In this document: one piece after another, positions 51,020 through 60,468 of the stretch
Position numbering within the stretch: the first letter of the stretch is position 1
Layout of the letters: every line of letters begins with the position of its first letter
From: UBA967 sp044375555
GTDB lineage: Bacteria; Verrucomicrobiota; Verrucomicrobiia; Chthoniobacterales; Terrimicrobiaceae
Direction: 5' to 3'
Assembly (NCBI GenBank): GCA_044375555.1
Contig: JBILML010000011.1
Span: forward strand, 6,829-70,828
Length of the DNA: 64,000 nucleotides
Position numbers and translations under genes: made by a program
Notes under the pieces: generated by a model
The model's input: the letters and a program-made list of their open reading frames with translations, nothing else
Told to the model about the DNA's origin: nothing
The model's database searches: none

Positions 51020-51230
51020 CTCCCCCTCCTTTCTCAAAGAGCTTTTTCAGCGCTGTCGATTAAGTCTCTAGATCCCAAGAAGGCTTGATGGCGTTGAGCG
51101 ATGAAATTTGATTCTCCAAGACCTTTGCTTTTGCGGGACTTGGCTCAAGGTTTAGGGTTACATGAAGTGCATTCGTTGCGGCTCAGAGAGTCGATTTCCG
51201 AGCGTGAAAAACCAAAAGTGACCCAAGCCA
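51020..51230. other. Gap between tRNA-Gly and addB
   Basis: 211 bp. It contains only a 19-codon frame at 51162-51221 starting MKCIRCGSES (a zinc-ribbon-like beginning), which may be a leader peptide or chance. No promoter assigned. Confidence 0.4.
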
Positions 51231-54002
51231 ATGCTTGAACGAATTTTCTTAAAGAAGCGTGAGGCTCTGGCGTCGCAAGTCGCCGAGAATTTGCTGAGGA
51301 GCGGTGCCCGGGATCTTAGTCGGGTGGAGGTGTGGATTCCGACTGCGGGGGCGGGGAGGAGAATTCGGAGCGCGCTGGCGGAGTCGGGGGTGCTCTCGCC
51401 GCGATTCACACAGCCGATGCGTGCTCTTTTGCCAAATGAGTGTCGGATGGCCGAGAGATTCGAGCGCGAAGGCGCCTGGGCGCTGGCTTTGGGGAAATTG
51501 GATCATCAATTTCTGGAGCCGCTTTTTTCCGATGCCAAATGGGATTCCGAGGGTTCGCGCCTGAAAAGTGGCGGTGTCCTTTGCGATCTGTGTGATTTGT
51601 TAGCGGAGGCGGGTTGGAGCCCATCGCACCCTCGAATGAGGGAGGTATGCGGCGAGGACTCGGCGCGGTGGGATGTGCTGGGACGGATTTATCCCTGCTA
51701 CCTTGCCGCATTGGAGGATTTCGGTTTGACCGATCCGAATGAGGCCCGCTTCGCTGAAATGGCCAACCCTTCGCGTGTGGGTGAGGTGGATCGTTTGGTC
51801 ATCGCCTGCATTCCCGACCTGCCGCTGGCTGCCCAGCGATACGCTGAGGCGTTGGAATCGCGTGGAGTCCAGACCGAGGTGCTCGTGTGGCTTCCGGAGG
51901 GCTTGGGTGGCGGCTTCGATCCTTGGGGGCGGCCGGATCCTCTGGAGTGGGAGGAGTGCCGGTTGGAGGTTGAGTTGAGCCAGATCTCTGCGGCGCGGTC
52001 TCCGGAGGATGAAGCCCGACTCGCCATCAACTTTGCTGTTTCATCCCCTGTTTCTGGCGACTACGCGGTGGTTCTCGCAGATCCGAAGCTTGGCATGACA
52101 TTTCGGAGTGAGATCGAGTCTCGCGGCGGCGCGGCGTTTCTGCCGGATGGCATTCGGTTGGAATTGAGCGAGCCTGGAGTTCTTGCGCTGGAATGGGCTC
52201 GGTTTCGCTCTTCGGGCGAGTTGCGAGTGTTGCGCCGACTGATCGAGTTGCCGCATTTCAGTCGCGTCTTGCGTGGCGATTCAGAACTCAAAAACGATGA
52301 CTGTCTCGCGGTGTGCGACTTTCTGATCGGCGAAGCTGTTCTTTCTGAGATGCCGCAAGCCGAGGCTTTCGTGGGAGTGGAGTTCGATCCTAAAAAAGAC
52401 AAATCCAAGCGCCGCGCGCAGGCGGTGATTTTTATCCAGTTAGTGAAATCCCTTCTTTCCCTGACGGTGCCCGAATTGCTTGCCAAGGCCTGGCGCTCGG
52501 GTGGCGAGAGTCTCGAGGCGGCACGGTCGGTGGCTGAACTCTACGAGACCATTGAGGCATCTCCGCTCTATCGCGACGAAGGGGAGGGGGTGGATCAGGC
52601 TTTCGCACGCGCTCTGAAGTCCGAAATGGTTTTCAACTCGTCGAATCCCGGAGAGGTGGAATTGTCAGGCTGGTTGGAGGCCCCGTGGATTGAGGCTCGG
52701 AGACTGGCTTTGGGAGGTTGTGCGGAGGGCTTCCTGCCTTCCTCGGTGAACGGACACCCATTTCTTCCCGACTCTAAAAGGAGCTCCTTGGGACTCGCGG
52801 ACAATGCGGCGAGGTTCGCCCGCGACGCATATCTTTTCCAGTGCCTGTTGCTCACACGCTCGCCAGAGGAATTTCCTATTTCATTCAGCCGATTCGATGG
52901 CGAGGGGAGCCCGGCCCTGCCTTCTCGTCTCCTCTTGCGTTGCGGCGAAGACGCGCTGCCTGAGCGGGTGATCGAGCTTTTCGGCGAACTGCCGAGAGGC
53001 GCCCGGCGTCCACGACGCTCGAACGATTGGCGATGGACCCTGCCTGCCGCGATGCGCCGGACTGTTGTCAAAATGAGTCCGACGGACTTCGGGCAATATC
53101 TCGCCTGTCCCTTCCGATTTTATCTGAGCAGGGTTCTTTGGCTCGATGCCTTCCATTCGGATGCGCGCGAGATGGATGCCAAACTCTTCGGGACTCTTGT
53201 GCACGAAGCTCTCGAAAAATACGGAACAGAAACTCCGCTTGAGGCCGATGCCGCCAAAATCGAGCACTTGGTATTGGGATATTTGGAGTCATCCGTGAAG
53301 CGGCTATTCGGTTCGTCGCCATCGCCTGCCGTGCGCGTCCAAATAGCAGCCGCCCAAATGCGATTGAGGAGTTTTGCGCGAGTTCAGACCGAGCAGTTCG
53401 CGGCCGGTTGGCGGATCGTGTCGGCCGAACGCAAGCTCGAGGCTGATGCGGAAAATCCATTTCAGGTCGGCCCGCTGAACCTCTCAGGGAAAATCGACCG
53501 CATCGAAAAAAATGAGCTAACCGGGGAATGGCGTGTCCTGGACTACAAAACCCACCCGAAAGCGACGCTGCCCGGAAAAAAGCATTTTGGCCCGCGACTT
53601 TCCAGCGAGTGGTTGCCGTCGGCTGAGCTCGAATTCCACAATGGCAAGCGACAGGTCAAAAAGCGCTGGGCCGATCTCCAACTCCCCCTCTACAGCCAAA
53701 TTCTGCGCCATTGGCACGGTGCCGAAATTGGCGACGCGCCCGTTCTCACAGCGTATTTCACCCTGTCAGCTGATCCCTCGGAGACATCGGTGAAGAATTT
53801 CACCGAACTCCATGATGAGGTCCTGGCCTCCTCGTTGGAATGTGCCAAGGAAATCGCTGGCTTGGTCCACCGGGGTGTCTTCTGGCCACCCCAGCCTTTC
53901 AAGACCTCGTGGGATGATCCGTTCAAGGCACTTTTTTTGAATGGAAATCCGGAGAACTGCGTTGCGATGGAGACCGTGGAATTTTTGAAGGGTCGAAAAT
54001 GA
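51231..54002 (+). CDS. addB: AddB/RexB-like subunit of the recombination nuclease
   Basis: A 923-aa protein with an inactive helicase-like N-terminal half and a C-terminal PD-(D/E)XK nuclease (RecB family). Nuclease marks: SPTDFGQYLACPFRFYLSRV, GTLVHEALEKYG (His), LSGKIDRIEKNELTGEWRVLDYKT (Asp and DYK) and LQLPLYSQI (Gln-Tyr motif). The Walker A of helicases is replaced by IPTAGAGRR, so ATP use is unlikely. Only one Cys remains near the nuclease, so the AddB iron-sulfur cluster is probably absent. It overlaps addA by 4 bp (ATGA) and works with it on double-strand breaks. Confidence 0.85.
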   Translation: MLERIFLKKREALASQVAENLLRSGARDLSRVEVWIPTAGAGRRIRSALAESGVLSPRFTQPMRALLPNECRMAERFEREGAWALALGKLDHQFLEPLFSDAKWDSEGSRLKSGGVLCDLCDLLAEAGWSPSHPRMREVCGEDSARWDVLGRIYPCYLAALEDFGLTDPNEARFAEMANPSRVGEVDRLVIACIPDLPLAAQRYAEALESRGVQTEVLVWLPEGLGGGFDPWGRPDPLEWEECRLEVELSQISAARSPEDEARLAINFAVSSPVSGDYAVVLADPKLGMTFRSEIESRGGAAFLPDGIRLELSEPGVLALEWARFRSSGELRVLRRLIELPHFSRVLRGDSELKNDDCLAVCDFLIGEAVLSEMPQAEAFVGVEFDPKKDKSKRRAQAVIFIQLVKSLLSLTVPELLAKAWRSGGESLEAARSVAELYETIEASPLYRDEGEGVDQAFARALKSEMVFNSSNPGEVELSGWLEAPWIEARRLALGGCAEGFLPSSVNGHPFLPDSKRSSLGLADNAARFARDAYLFQCLLLTRSPEEFPISFSRFDGEGSPALPSRLLLRCGEDALPERVIELFGELPRGARRPRRSNDWRWTLPAAMRRTVVKMSPTDFGQYLACPFRFYLSRVLWLDAFHSDAREMDAKLFGTLVHEALEKYGTETPLEADAAKIEHLVLGYLESSVKRLFGSSPSPAVRVQIAAAQMRLRSFARVQTEQFAAGWRIVSAERKLEADAENPFQVGPLNLSGKIDRIEKNELTGEWRVLDYKTHPKATLPGKKHFGPRLSSEWLPSAELEFHNGKRQVKKRWADLQLPLYSQILRHWHGAEIGDAPVLTAYFTLSADPSETSVKNFTELHDEVLASSLECAKEIAGLVHRGVFWPPQPFKTSWDDPFKALFLNGNPENCVAMETVEFLKGRK

Positions 54003-57000
54003 AAAACGAACGACTCATCGCAAACGCTGGGAGCGGCAAGACCTATGCGCTCACCACCCGAATGATCCAACTTCTCGATCAAGGGGTGGACCCCACCAAA
54101 ATCGCCGCGCTGACATTCACCCGCAAATCCGCAGGCGAATTCCTGTCCGCTGTTTTCGAGCGTCTCGCCCAGGCCGCTCTGGAACCCGTAAAACTCGCCG
54201 ATCTTCAGCGCGAGCCGCTCCTCGAGAAGCTCGATGCCGCACGGTGCCGCTCCCTATTGAGTGACCTGTCTCGGAAAATCGGACGCCTCGGCATGGGGAC
54301 GATTGACAGTCTCTTCGCCCGAATCGCCCGCGCCTTCCCTCTCGAATCGGGTCTGGCGGAGGACTTCAACATGGCGGGAGAATCTGAAATTCAAGCCGCG
54401 CGAGAGCGGACACTCGCCACGGTTTTCGCCAGTGAATCCTCGACCTCTCTCGAAGATTTTATCGATCTGGTGCGACGCCTCCATCGAAACCAAGGTGAGC
54501 GCGATGTCTTTGCTTCTCTGCTGAGCGAGACCAGAGACCTGCACGGGAAATTCCTCGCCACGCCAGACGACGCAATTTGGGGAGATGCCGCCGCGATTTG
54601 GGGCGAGGGCGGATGTGCGATCTTGAACGCCGGAGCGGTAGCGCCAGTGGCCGCAGAACTTTGGGAGGCTATTCAAGAAGGGCATCCCCATCTCAACGAG
54701 GAGGCATCAACCGCTTGGCAACTCGGTCTGGCCCTCGCCGCGCAGCTCACCCCTCCAAGTCCGTATTCCGAAGACTTAAAAAAATTCATCGCCAAGCTAT
54801 CGAATGAAAAACAGACCCCGGACGGCCTCCTCTACATCCCGACTCGAAATGCTCACGCCGGCCGGGTTTTTCTGACTCCCACGATCCGAGCGCTGCGAGA
54901 TGAATTGCGAAATAGCCTGCTCAAGCCCGAATTCGAGTCCGCCCTCCGACGGAGCCAATCGCTGCATGAGTTCATGCAAAAATTTGAGCAGGCTTATTCC
55001 TCGCTGGTCCGATCGGCGGGGCTGGTCACCTTCGCAGACATTACGGATTCCCTGGCGCGCAAGGCCGGGGACCTGACCTGGCTCGCCTCCGCCGCCTACC
55101 GCATCGATCAGAAATTCGAGCATTGGCTCCTCGACGAGTTTCAGGATACCAGCCGCCCTCAGTGGAAAATCCTGAAAACCTTCATCGACGAAGTGCTCAT
55201 GGATCCCGCACAGGACCGCAGTTTCTTCTATGTCGGAGACACCAAGCAGGCGATCTACTCCTGGCGCGGGGGCGATCCGGATTTGTTCTTCGAAATCTTC
55301 GACGACTTCAACAAACACGCTGAAACCATTGAGGATGCTTCCCCGCTCGATGAATCCTGGCGATCCTGTCAGCCCATTTTGGAGTTTGTGAATCAAGCCT
55401 TCGCAGATCTAGAGCCTCTCTGCGGAGCTCTTGGAATTCCCGAATCGACCATAGAAAAATGGACCAAGGCTTGGAGGAATCATGTCACTTCCCCAAAAAC
55501 CTGGACCCTTCCAGGCTTTGCCGAGTGGATTTCTGTTCCGAAAAACGACGGGGATGAGGACGAGGAAGGCGACGCTCAGGATCGCAAAATTCTCGAAATT
55601 CTTGAAACAACACGAGCGTGGGAACGGGGGCTCTCCTGCGCTGTTCTTAAACGCGACAACCGCGGCGTCGAGGCGCTGGCAGCTCTTTTGCAGTCCAAGG
55701 ATATTCCCGTTGCGGTCGAAGGAAAAACCAACCCCTGTGTCGATAATCCGCTGGGCGCAGCTCTCTTGGCCGCCCTGCGAATGGTGGCTTCCCCCGATGA
55801 CGCCCTCTCTCAAACCGTGGCCCGTGGTTTTCCCTCCACATCCGCTTGGGGGTTGGACGACAGGCCTTGGGTGTTTCGAAAAAAGACACTCTCGAGTCTG
55901 GCTCTGCGAGGCTATGCCACAACCATTCGCGAGTGGATCGATGCTTCCAACCTCGCAGCCGAGCCGTTTTTGAAGGAACGCGCGGCGGCATTCCTGCTCG
56001 CCGCCGAGCAGTTTGACGCCAACCGCAACGCCTCGGACGGGATTCCAGATTTTCTTCGCTTCATCGAATCCCGCCAGACGCAGGAAAACGAGTCATCGGA
56101 TGTGGTGCGCGTCATGACCGTTCATCAATCGAAGGGCCTGGGTTTCGACATGGTCATCGCCAGTGGACTCGACAAAAAAGGGAGAGAAAATGGTGGAACA
56201 AACCTCGCACTTGGACCCACCGCCAACGCCGTGAAATGGGGCCTCGTCCTTCCCGCCAAGGAATTCGCGGAGCAGGATGCCGTGCTCCGTGATCAGCTCA
56301 AAATCCAAGAGGCAGAAAAGAAATACGGCGACATCTGCACGGCCTATGTCGCTCTCACCCGGGCGAAAAAAGCGCTCTATGTGGTGACTGCGGAACTCGG
56401 TGAAAATACGACCTCCACAAATTTTGCCCGTCATCTTCTCCTTCAATTCCATGCTCCCTCCGCACAATTCGGCGACCCCGGCTGGTTTCCGAAATATGAA
56501 ATCAAGAGCCCCGAATTAACAGAGACCCCCGCGCCCGCCGCGTTCACAGCACCCATCCACGGAACACCAAGGCCAGCTTCCCCATCGTCCTTCAAATCGG
56601 AAATTCCTGCAGGAGTCGCGGGCGTTGGAATTTCCAGCTACGCCGCGAAACTTGGCACCGAAGTGCATGAGGCCCTCGCTCGAATCGAGTGGCTGGAAAC
56701 TTCAGCTCCCACCCCTCATGCGCTCACACCCGAAGCCCACAAGCTGGTGAATGAGTTTTTGGAAAAGCCCCTAGCTCGAGAGGTCTTCACCAAACCCGAA
56801 GGAGTCATCCGTCTATGGCGAGAGCTGGCCTTTGATGTCGTGCTGGATGGGCAATGGGTGAGCGGCGTTTTTGATCGGGTTGTTGTGCGATGCGATCAGG
56901 AAAACAACCCGCTTTCCGCAGAGATCTACGACTTTAAAACCGATCAAGGCACAGCTCTGGAAATCCAAATTCGCTATGCCGGGCAAATGGAAGTGTATCA

Positions 57001-57070
57001 AAAAGCCGCCGCCAAATTACTCTCGATCCCCGAGGAATTGGTGACATCCCAAGTGATCGGAATTCGTTAA
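53999..57070 (+). CDS. addA: AddA-like helicase-nuclease
   Basis: A 1023-aa UvrD/RecB-type protein. Helicase motif I is ANAGSGKT (residues 8-15), motif Ia TFTRKSAGEFL, motif II LLDEFQDTSRPQW, motif III VGDTKQAIYSWRGGDPDLF, and motif VI VALTRAKKALYV. The C-terminal nuclease has VHEALARIEWLE, GVFDRVVV (about residue 955) and EIYDFKTDQG (about 977). With AddB it resects broken DNA ends for RecA loading. The overlapping ATGA start couples it to addB. Confidence 0.9.
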   Translation: MKNERLIANAGSGKTYALTTRMIQLLDQGVDPTKIAALTFTRKSAGEFLSAVFERLAQAALEPVKLADLQREPLLEKLDAARCRSLLSDLSRKIGRLGMGTIDSLFARIARAFPLESGLAEDFNMAGESEIQAARERTLATVFASESSTSLEDFIDLVRRLHRNQGERDVFASLLSETRDLHGKFLATPDDAIWGDAAAIWGEGGCAILNAGAVAPVAAELWEAIQEGHPHLNEEASTAWQLGLALAAQLTPPSPYSEDLKKFIAKLSNEKQTPDGLLYIPTRNAHAGRVFLTPTIRALRDELRNSLLKPEFESALRRSQSLHEFMQKFEQAYSSLVRSAGLVTFADITDSLARKAGDLTWLASAAYRIDQKFEHWLLDEFQDTSRPQWKILKTFIDEVLMDPAQDRSFFYVGDTKQAIYSWRGGDPDLFFEIFDDFNKHAETIEDASPLDESWRSCQPILEFVNQAFADLEPLCGALGIPESTIEKWTKAWRNHVTSPKTWTLPGFAEWISVPKNDGDEDEEGDAQDRKILEILETTRAWERGLSCAVLKRDNRGVEALAALLQSKDIPVAVEGKTNPCVDNPLGAALLAALRMVASPDDALSQTVARGFPSTSAWGLDDRPWVFRKKTLSSLALRGYATTIREWIDASNLAAEPFLKERAAAFLLAAEQFDANRNASDGIPDFLRFIESRQTQENESSDVVRVMTVHQSKGLGFDMVIASGLDKKGRENGGTNLALGPTANAVKWGLVLPAKEFAEQDAVLRDQLKIQEAEKKYGDICTAYVALTRAKKALYVVTAELGENTTSTNFARHLLLQFHAPSAQFGDPGWFPKYEIKSPELTETPAPAAFTAPIHGTPRPASPSSFKSEIPAGVAGVGISSYAAKLGTEVHEALARIEWLETSAPTPHALTPEAHKLVNEFLEKPLAREVFTKPEGVIRLWRELAFDVVLDGQWVSGVFDRVVVRCDQENNPLSAEIYDFKTDQGTALEIQIRYAGQMEVYQKAAAKLLSIPEELVTSQVIGIR

Positions 57071-57102
57071 AAACCACCGAATCTCATTCGATCTTTGGCT
57101 GA

Positions 57103-57855
57103 TCAAGGCGCCCTGGTAGCCTCGAGCGCAAAGATCGATACATCCACAGATTCCGCCGCCAGCAGGGAGAGCGGTTCGCCTGTCAGATCGAACCCTGAAA
57201 GATGTGCCGGACCGGTGCAGACTTCGGACACGCGCGGAATGTTGACGCGATACGGCGTGTGATAAACTCGCCCAACCATGAGGTGGCCTTTGTGGTTTGT
57301 AGAAAAAAGCAGATACCTTTCGATGAGAAAAAACTCGAGTGAGCCCGGTTCTGCTGGAGTGGACTGCGAGCCCGGGGTCCATTCATAGCACCATGGCGCG
57401 CCCTTTTCGCCTTCTCGCTGGCATTGGTATCGGATGACTCCAGCTTGGCGTTTGGCGCACATGCTCGCGTGAAAATACGGAAGATGAAAAAAGTGCCGGG
57501 CGATGGCGACGGCGATCGGTTGGTTGCAATCAAGCGAGTAAAACCACACCCCGGGATTGCCATTTTCATCATGGACATAAGTCCGAACATTCAGCTCCAG
57601 AAACCACGAAATCCACGGCAGGGGAGGCAGCCATGCGGGACGAACACGCTGCATGAAAAATGGCACCACACCGATGTAGGCATCGCCTGCGAAAGTATCG
57701 ACAAACAATCCCCTCGGCAGAGTGGCTTGCACGGTCGGTGCATCGATTTTCCAATGAGCAAAAAGCAATTCACTCCAACGTTGCTTTCCAACCATGGAAG
57801 AAGACGGACGCTCTCTCGCAGCAAGTCGCTGGTCTATCGAAGGAGGGTTCATCAC
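57103..57855 (-). CDS. DUF2071 (YqjF-like) protein
   Basis: A 250-aa soluble protein matching DUF2071: MVGKQRWSELLFAHWKID near the start, PRGLFVDTFAGDAYIGVVPF, LELNVRTYV, GVWFYSLDCNQPIAV, and the C-terminal FLIERYLLFS. The family is common and of unknown function. It lies 27 bp downstream of TIGR03643 on the same strand, as part of a photolyase-associated cluster. Confidence 0.85.
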   Translation of the reverse strand: MMNPPSIDQRLAARERPSSSMVGKQRWSELLFAHWKIDAPTVQATLPRGLFVDTFAGDAYIGVVPFFMQRVRPAWLPPLPWISWFLELNVRTYVHDENGNPGVWFYSLDCNQPIAVAIARHFFHLPYFHASMCAKRQAGVIRYQCQREGEKGAPWCYEWTPGSQSTPAEPGSLEFFLIERYLLFSTNHKGHLMVGRVYHTPYRVNIPRVSEVCTGPAHLSGFDLTGEPLSLLAAESVDVSIFALEATRAP

Positions 57856-57882
57856 GGAACGAAGTCTACTCGAGTGCAGGCG

Positions 57883-58128
57883 CTATTCCACTTCGTCGAC
57901 AGGGCCGGACAGTCGTTGTTTAAAAAGTTTGCGATGCTTGGTCACTCGTCCATTCACGCGCTTGCGCCAGAGGCGAAAGCTGGATGGCTTCAACTCGCGG
58001 CGCATGATCCTGATCACATCTTGCTCGGCAGCTCCCGTGCGCGTCAGGATTTCTTCAAATGTTGTGCGATCCTCCCACGCGAGACGAATGATGGTGGAGA
58101 TCGCCGAAGGGGTCGTATCCATTATCAT
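57883..58128 (-). CDS. TIGR03643-family protein
   Basis: An 81-aa protein with the TIGR03643 signature: IIRLAWEDRTTFEEI, TGAAEQDVIRIMRRELKPSS and FRLWRKRVNGRVTKH. The ATG at 58128 overlaps the stop of the photolyase-like gene (ATGA), which fixes the start. This family often travels with photolyase-like genes and is uncharacterised; a basic C-terminus suggests nucleic-acid contact. Confidence 0.85.
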   Translation of the reverse strand: MIMDTTPSAISTIIRLAWEDRTTFEEILTRTGAAEQDVIRIMRRELKPSSFRLWRKRVNGRVTKHRKLFKQRLSGPVDEVE

Positions 58129-59372
58129 AGGTCGGCAAAGAGGTTTTTTTGATGGTGCAGATAACGGCTCATTTTTTCCCAAAACGGAAAGAACCCAGAG
58201 CCCGCGAGCTGAAACGCATGAGCATCTGAAGCCCGACGGATCAAAGTTAGGGCGACGCCTGACTTGTCGAGTTGCTGGCGCACAGACGGAAGGAGGTCGG
58301 CCACGGGCCCCACGGTCGGAGCAAAAGCCACGACTTCCTCCAGGTCATGCTTTGAGGCCCAAGCGGCCAGGCAGGCTGCAGGGTCAGCATGGGTGCTTTG
58401 CTCTGTCGGACATGAAAAATATGCTGCCGATCTCGCGAGACCATCAGCTAGGGCTTCCTCTTGAGCGGCGATGCTTCGCTCGCTGAGGGCGGGTGTGTGG
58501 CAGTCGTCGAGTTCTTGGGAGAAGGCGGCGACAGAGACCGGGGTGAGATTTGCGAGAGGCCTGACTTCAGGAAGCAAGTCGTCCGCATGAAGCCAAATTC
58601 CGATCCGCCGTCCCCTGTCGGGAACCACGGCCGGGTAATCGATCAAGGCCTGTCGAGTTGTGTTGGAAAATTCGGGGGCAACCACCGGAGCAATGGCTCC
58701 ATCCGCGATCCGCTCGATGCCGGCGCGATGGGAAATTAGCAAATCGGGTGCGTATTTTTCGATGTTCGAGGCTCTGACCAAGTATGTTTTTCTAGGGGTC
58801 TGCAAGCCAGCGACCCAACGCCAAGACAGGGTGTTGGTGGCCGGATCCGCGTCGAGAAGGTGTCTGTAAAAAACATCCGCCCCAAGTTCCCAGGGCAAGC
58901 GCTCGGCGTGAATCCAATAGCTGGCCCACCACATCCGTGCGTGATTGTGCACATACCCCGTGGCGATCAGTTCTTGAGCGATCGCATCCATGCAGGCCAC
59001 GCCGCTTTCGCCTGCGGCCACGGCTTTCACGCGCTGCCGTGTCGCCTCGGGCAGTGTCTCGTGCAGCTCCCGCACACGCCGCCGCCAAGAATCCCAGACA
59101 TCCGGTCGGCGTTCCAACCAACCCTTCCAATACCTCCGCCAGCAGACTTCTTGGACCCATTTCTCGACGCTGTGGAACGGATGCTCCTGGAGGGTGTCTC
59201 TCAAAATCTCGTCTTCCAAAAGTGTGCGGAAGCGCAACGCTGCACTGAGGCGCGAGACATTCCGATGGAGCGGTTCCACATGGTTGCGCCGCTTTGCGTA
59301 TTGACCGACGCCCGGTAGAAAATCAGCCCAAGCCTTGAGAGCGTCGTGACGAGTCAGCGGAAGAAAAGTCAT
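58125..59372 (-). CDS. Photolyase/cryptochrome-like FAD protein with reversed domain order
   Basis: A 415-aa protein. Residues 1-210 look like the FAD-binding helical domain of cryptochrome/photolyases: YAKRRNHVEPLHRNVSRLS, WVQEVCWRRYWKGWLE, ATGYVHNHARMWWASYWIH and NTLSWRWVAGLQTPRKTYL. The C-terminal part (from about 250) is a Rossmann-like half (RRIGIWLHADDLLPE, EEVVAFAPTVGPV). In classic photolyases the Rossmann half comes first, so the order is swapped. Coupled by an ATGA overlap to TIGR03643. DNA repair or light sensing is inferred. Confidence 0.75.
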   Translation of the reverse strand: MTFLPLTRHDALKAWADFLPGVGQYAKRRNHVEPLHRNVSRLSAALRFRTLLEDEILRDTLQEHPFHSVEKWVQEVCWRRYWKGWLERRPDVWDSWRRRVRELHETLPEATRQRVKAVAAGESGVACMDAIAQELIATGYVHNHARMWWASYWIHAERLPWELGADVFYRHLLDADPATNTLSWRWVAGLQTPRKTYLVRASNIEKYAPDLLISHRAGIERIADGAIAPVVAPEFSNTTRQALIDYPAVVPDRGRRIGIWLHADDLLPEVRPLANLTPVSVAAFSQELDDCHTPALSERSIAAQEEALADGLARSAAYFSCPTEQSTHADPAACLAAWASKHDLEEVVAFAPTVGPVADLLPSVRQQLDKSGVALTLIRRASDAHAFQLAGSGFFPFWEKMSRYLHHQKNLFADL

Positions 59373-59545
59373 CGCGCAAAGGCCAGGGTCGATTCAACGA
59401 TGACCCGTTCCCGTTTGTTTCGCCAAGGAGATGACGATCCCCAGGGGGCGCGCACAATTTCGGGCAGATAGTTTGGAATCACGGCGCTGACTTTACGCCC
59501 CGCCCACTGTTTTAGATGCAACGCAAGGGCACAACCGCGAATCAA
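59369..59545 (-). CDS. Doubtful small ORF before the photolyase-like gene
   Basis: 58 codons if started at TTG 59545 (LIRGCALALHLKQWAGRK ... IVRAPWGSSSPWRNKRERVI). No family recognised. Its TGA overlaps the photolyase-like ATG (ATGA), the only support. The start codon is weak and the frame continues upstream into sucD, so it may be chance or a gene remnant. Confidence 0.3.
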   Translation of the reverse strand: MIRGCALALHLKQWAGRKVSAVIPNYLPEIVRAPWGSSSPWRNKRERVIVESTLAFAR

Positions 59546-59571
59546 AGATTCGGGGTAAGAACTTTGGGCGA

Positions 59572-60450
59572 TCAGCCCCGCTTCATGCGGCGGAGGAGGG
59601 CGTCGGCCATGTCGGCGGGTGTCGCGGCGACTTCGATGCCAGCGGCTTGAAGGGCTTCGATTTTGCCTTGGGCGGTGCCTTGGCCTCCGCTGACGATCGC
59701 ACCGGCGTGACCCATGCGGCGTCCGGGAGGCGCGGTGGCTCCGGCGATGAAGCCGGCGACGGGCTTTTTGCAATTTTTTCCGATCCACTCGGCAGCTTCT
59801 TCTTCGGCCGATCCGCCGATTTCACCGATCATGATGAAGGCTTCGGTGTTTGGGTCGTCGTTGAACATTTTCACGACATCGAGGTGCGAGGTGCCATTGA
59901 TCGGATCGCCGCCGATGCCGACGCAGGTGGACTGGCCATGGCCGCGGCTGGAGAGTTGCCACACGGCTTCGTAGGTGAGGGTGCCGGAGCGCGAGACGAC
60001 GCCGACCTTGCCGGGGTTGTGGATGTAACCGGGCATGATGCCGATTTTGCAGGCGCCGGGGGTGATGATGCCGGGGCAGTTCGGGCCAATGAGGCGGGAG
60101 GAGCTTTTTTGAAGCGCGGCTTTGACCCTCATCATGTCGATGACGGGGATGCCCTCGGTAATGCAGACGACGAGTTCGATCCCGGCGTCGATGGCTTCGA
60201 GGATCGAGTCGGCGGCTCCGGGTGGGGGCACAAAGATCATGGTGGCGTTGCAACCGGTCTGGGCGCGGGCCTCCATGACGGTGTCGTAAACGGGGACCTT
60301 GCTTTCGAAGGTCTCGCCGCCGCGGCCGGGTGTGACTCCGGCGACGACATTGGTTCCGTAATCCATGCAGGATTTGGCGTGGAAGCCACCGGATTTTCCT
60401 GTGATGCCCTGCACGAGCAGGCGGGTATTTTTGTCAACGAGGATGGACAT
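59572..60450 (-). CDS. sucD: Succinyl-CoA ligase subunit alpha
   Basis: A 292-aa protein. CoA-binding Rossmann motif NTRLLVQGITGKSGGFHAK, the ATP-grasp partner residues in FVPPPGAADSILEAIDAGIE, ITEGIPVIDMMRVK, GPNCPGIITPGACKIGIMPG, and the phosphorylated active His in GRRMGHAGAIVSGG. It makes ATP or GTP from succinyl-CoA in the citric acid cycle. It follows sucC after 18 bp. Confidence 0.97.
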   Translation of the reverse strand: MSILVDKNTRLLVQGITGKSGGFHAKSCMDYGTNVVAGVTPGRGGETFESKVPVYDTVMEARAQTGCNATMIFVPPPGAADSILEAIDAGIELVVCITEGIPVIDMMRVKAALQKSSSRLIGPNCPGIITPGACKIGIMPGYIHNPGKVGVVSRSGTLTYEAVWQLSSRGHGQSTCVGIGGDPINGTSHLDVVKMFNDDPNTEAFIMIGEIGGSAEEEAAEWIGKNCKKPVAGFIAGATAPPGRRMGHAGAIVSGGQGTAQGKIEALQAAGIEVAATPADMADALLRRMKRG

Positions 60451-60468
60451 AGCGTGAAGAGATTTGGT

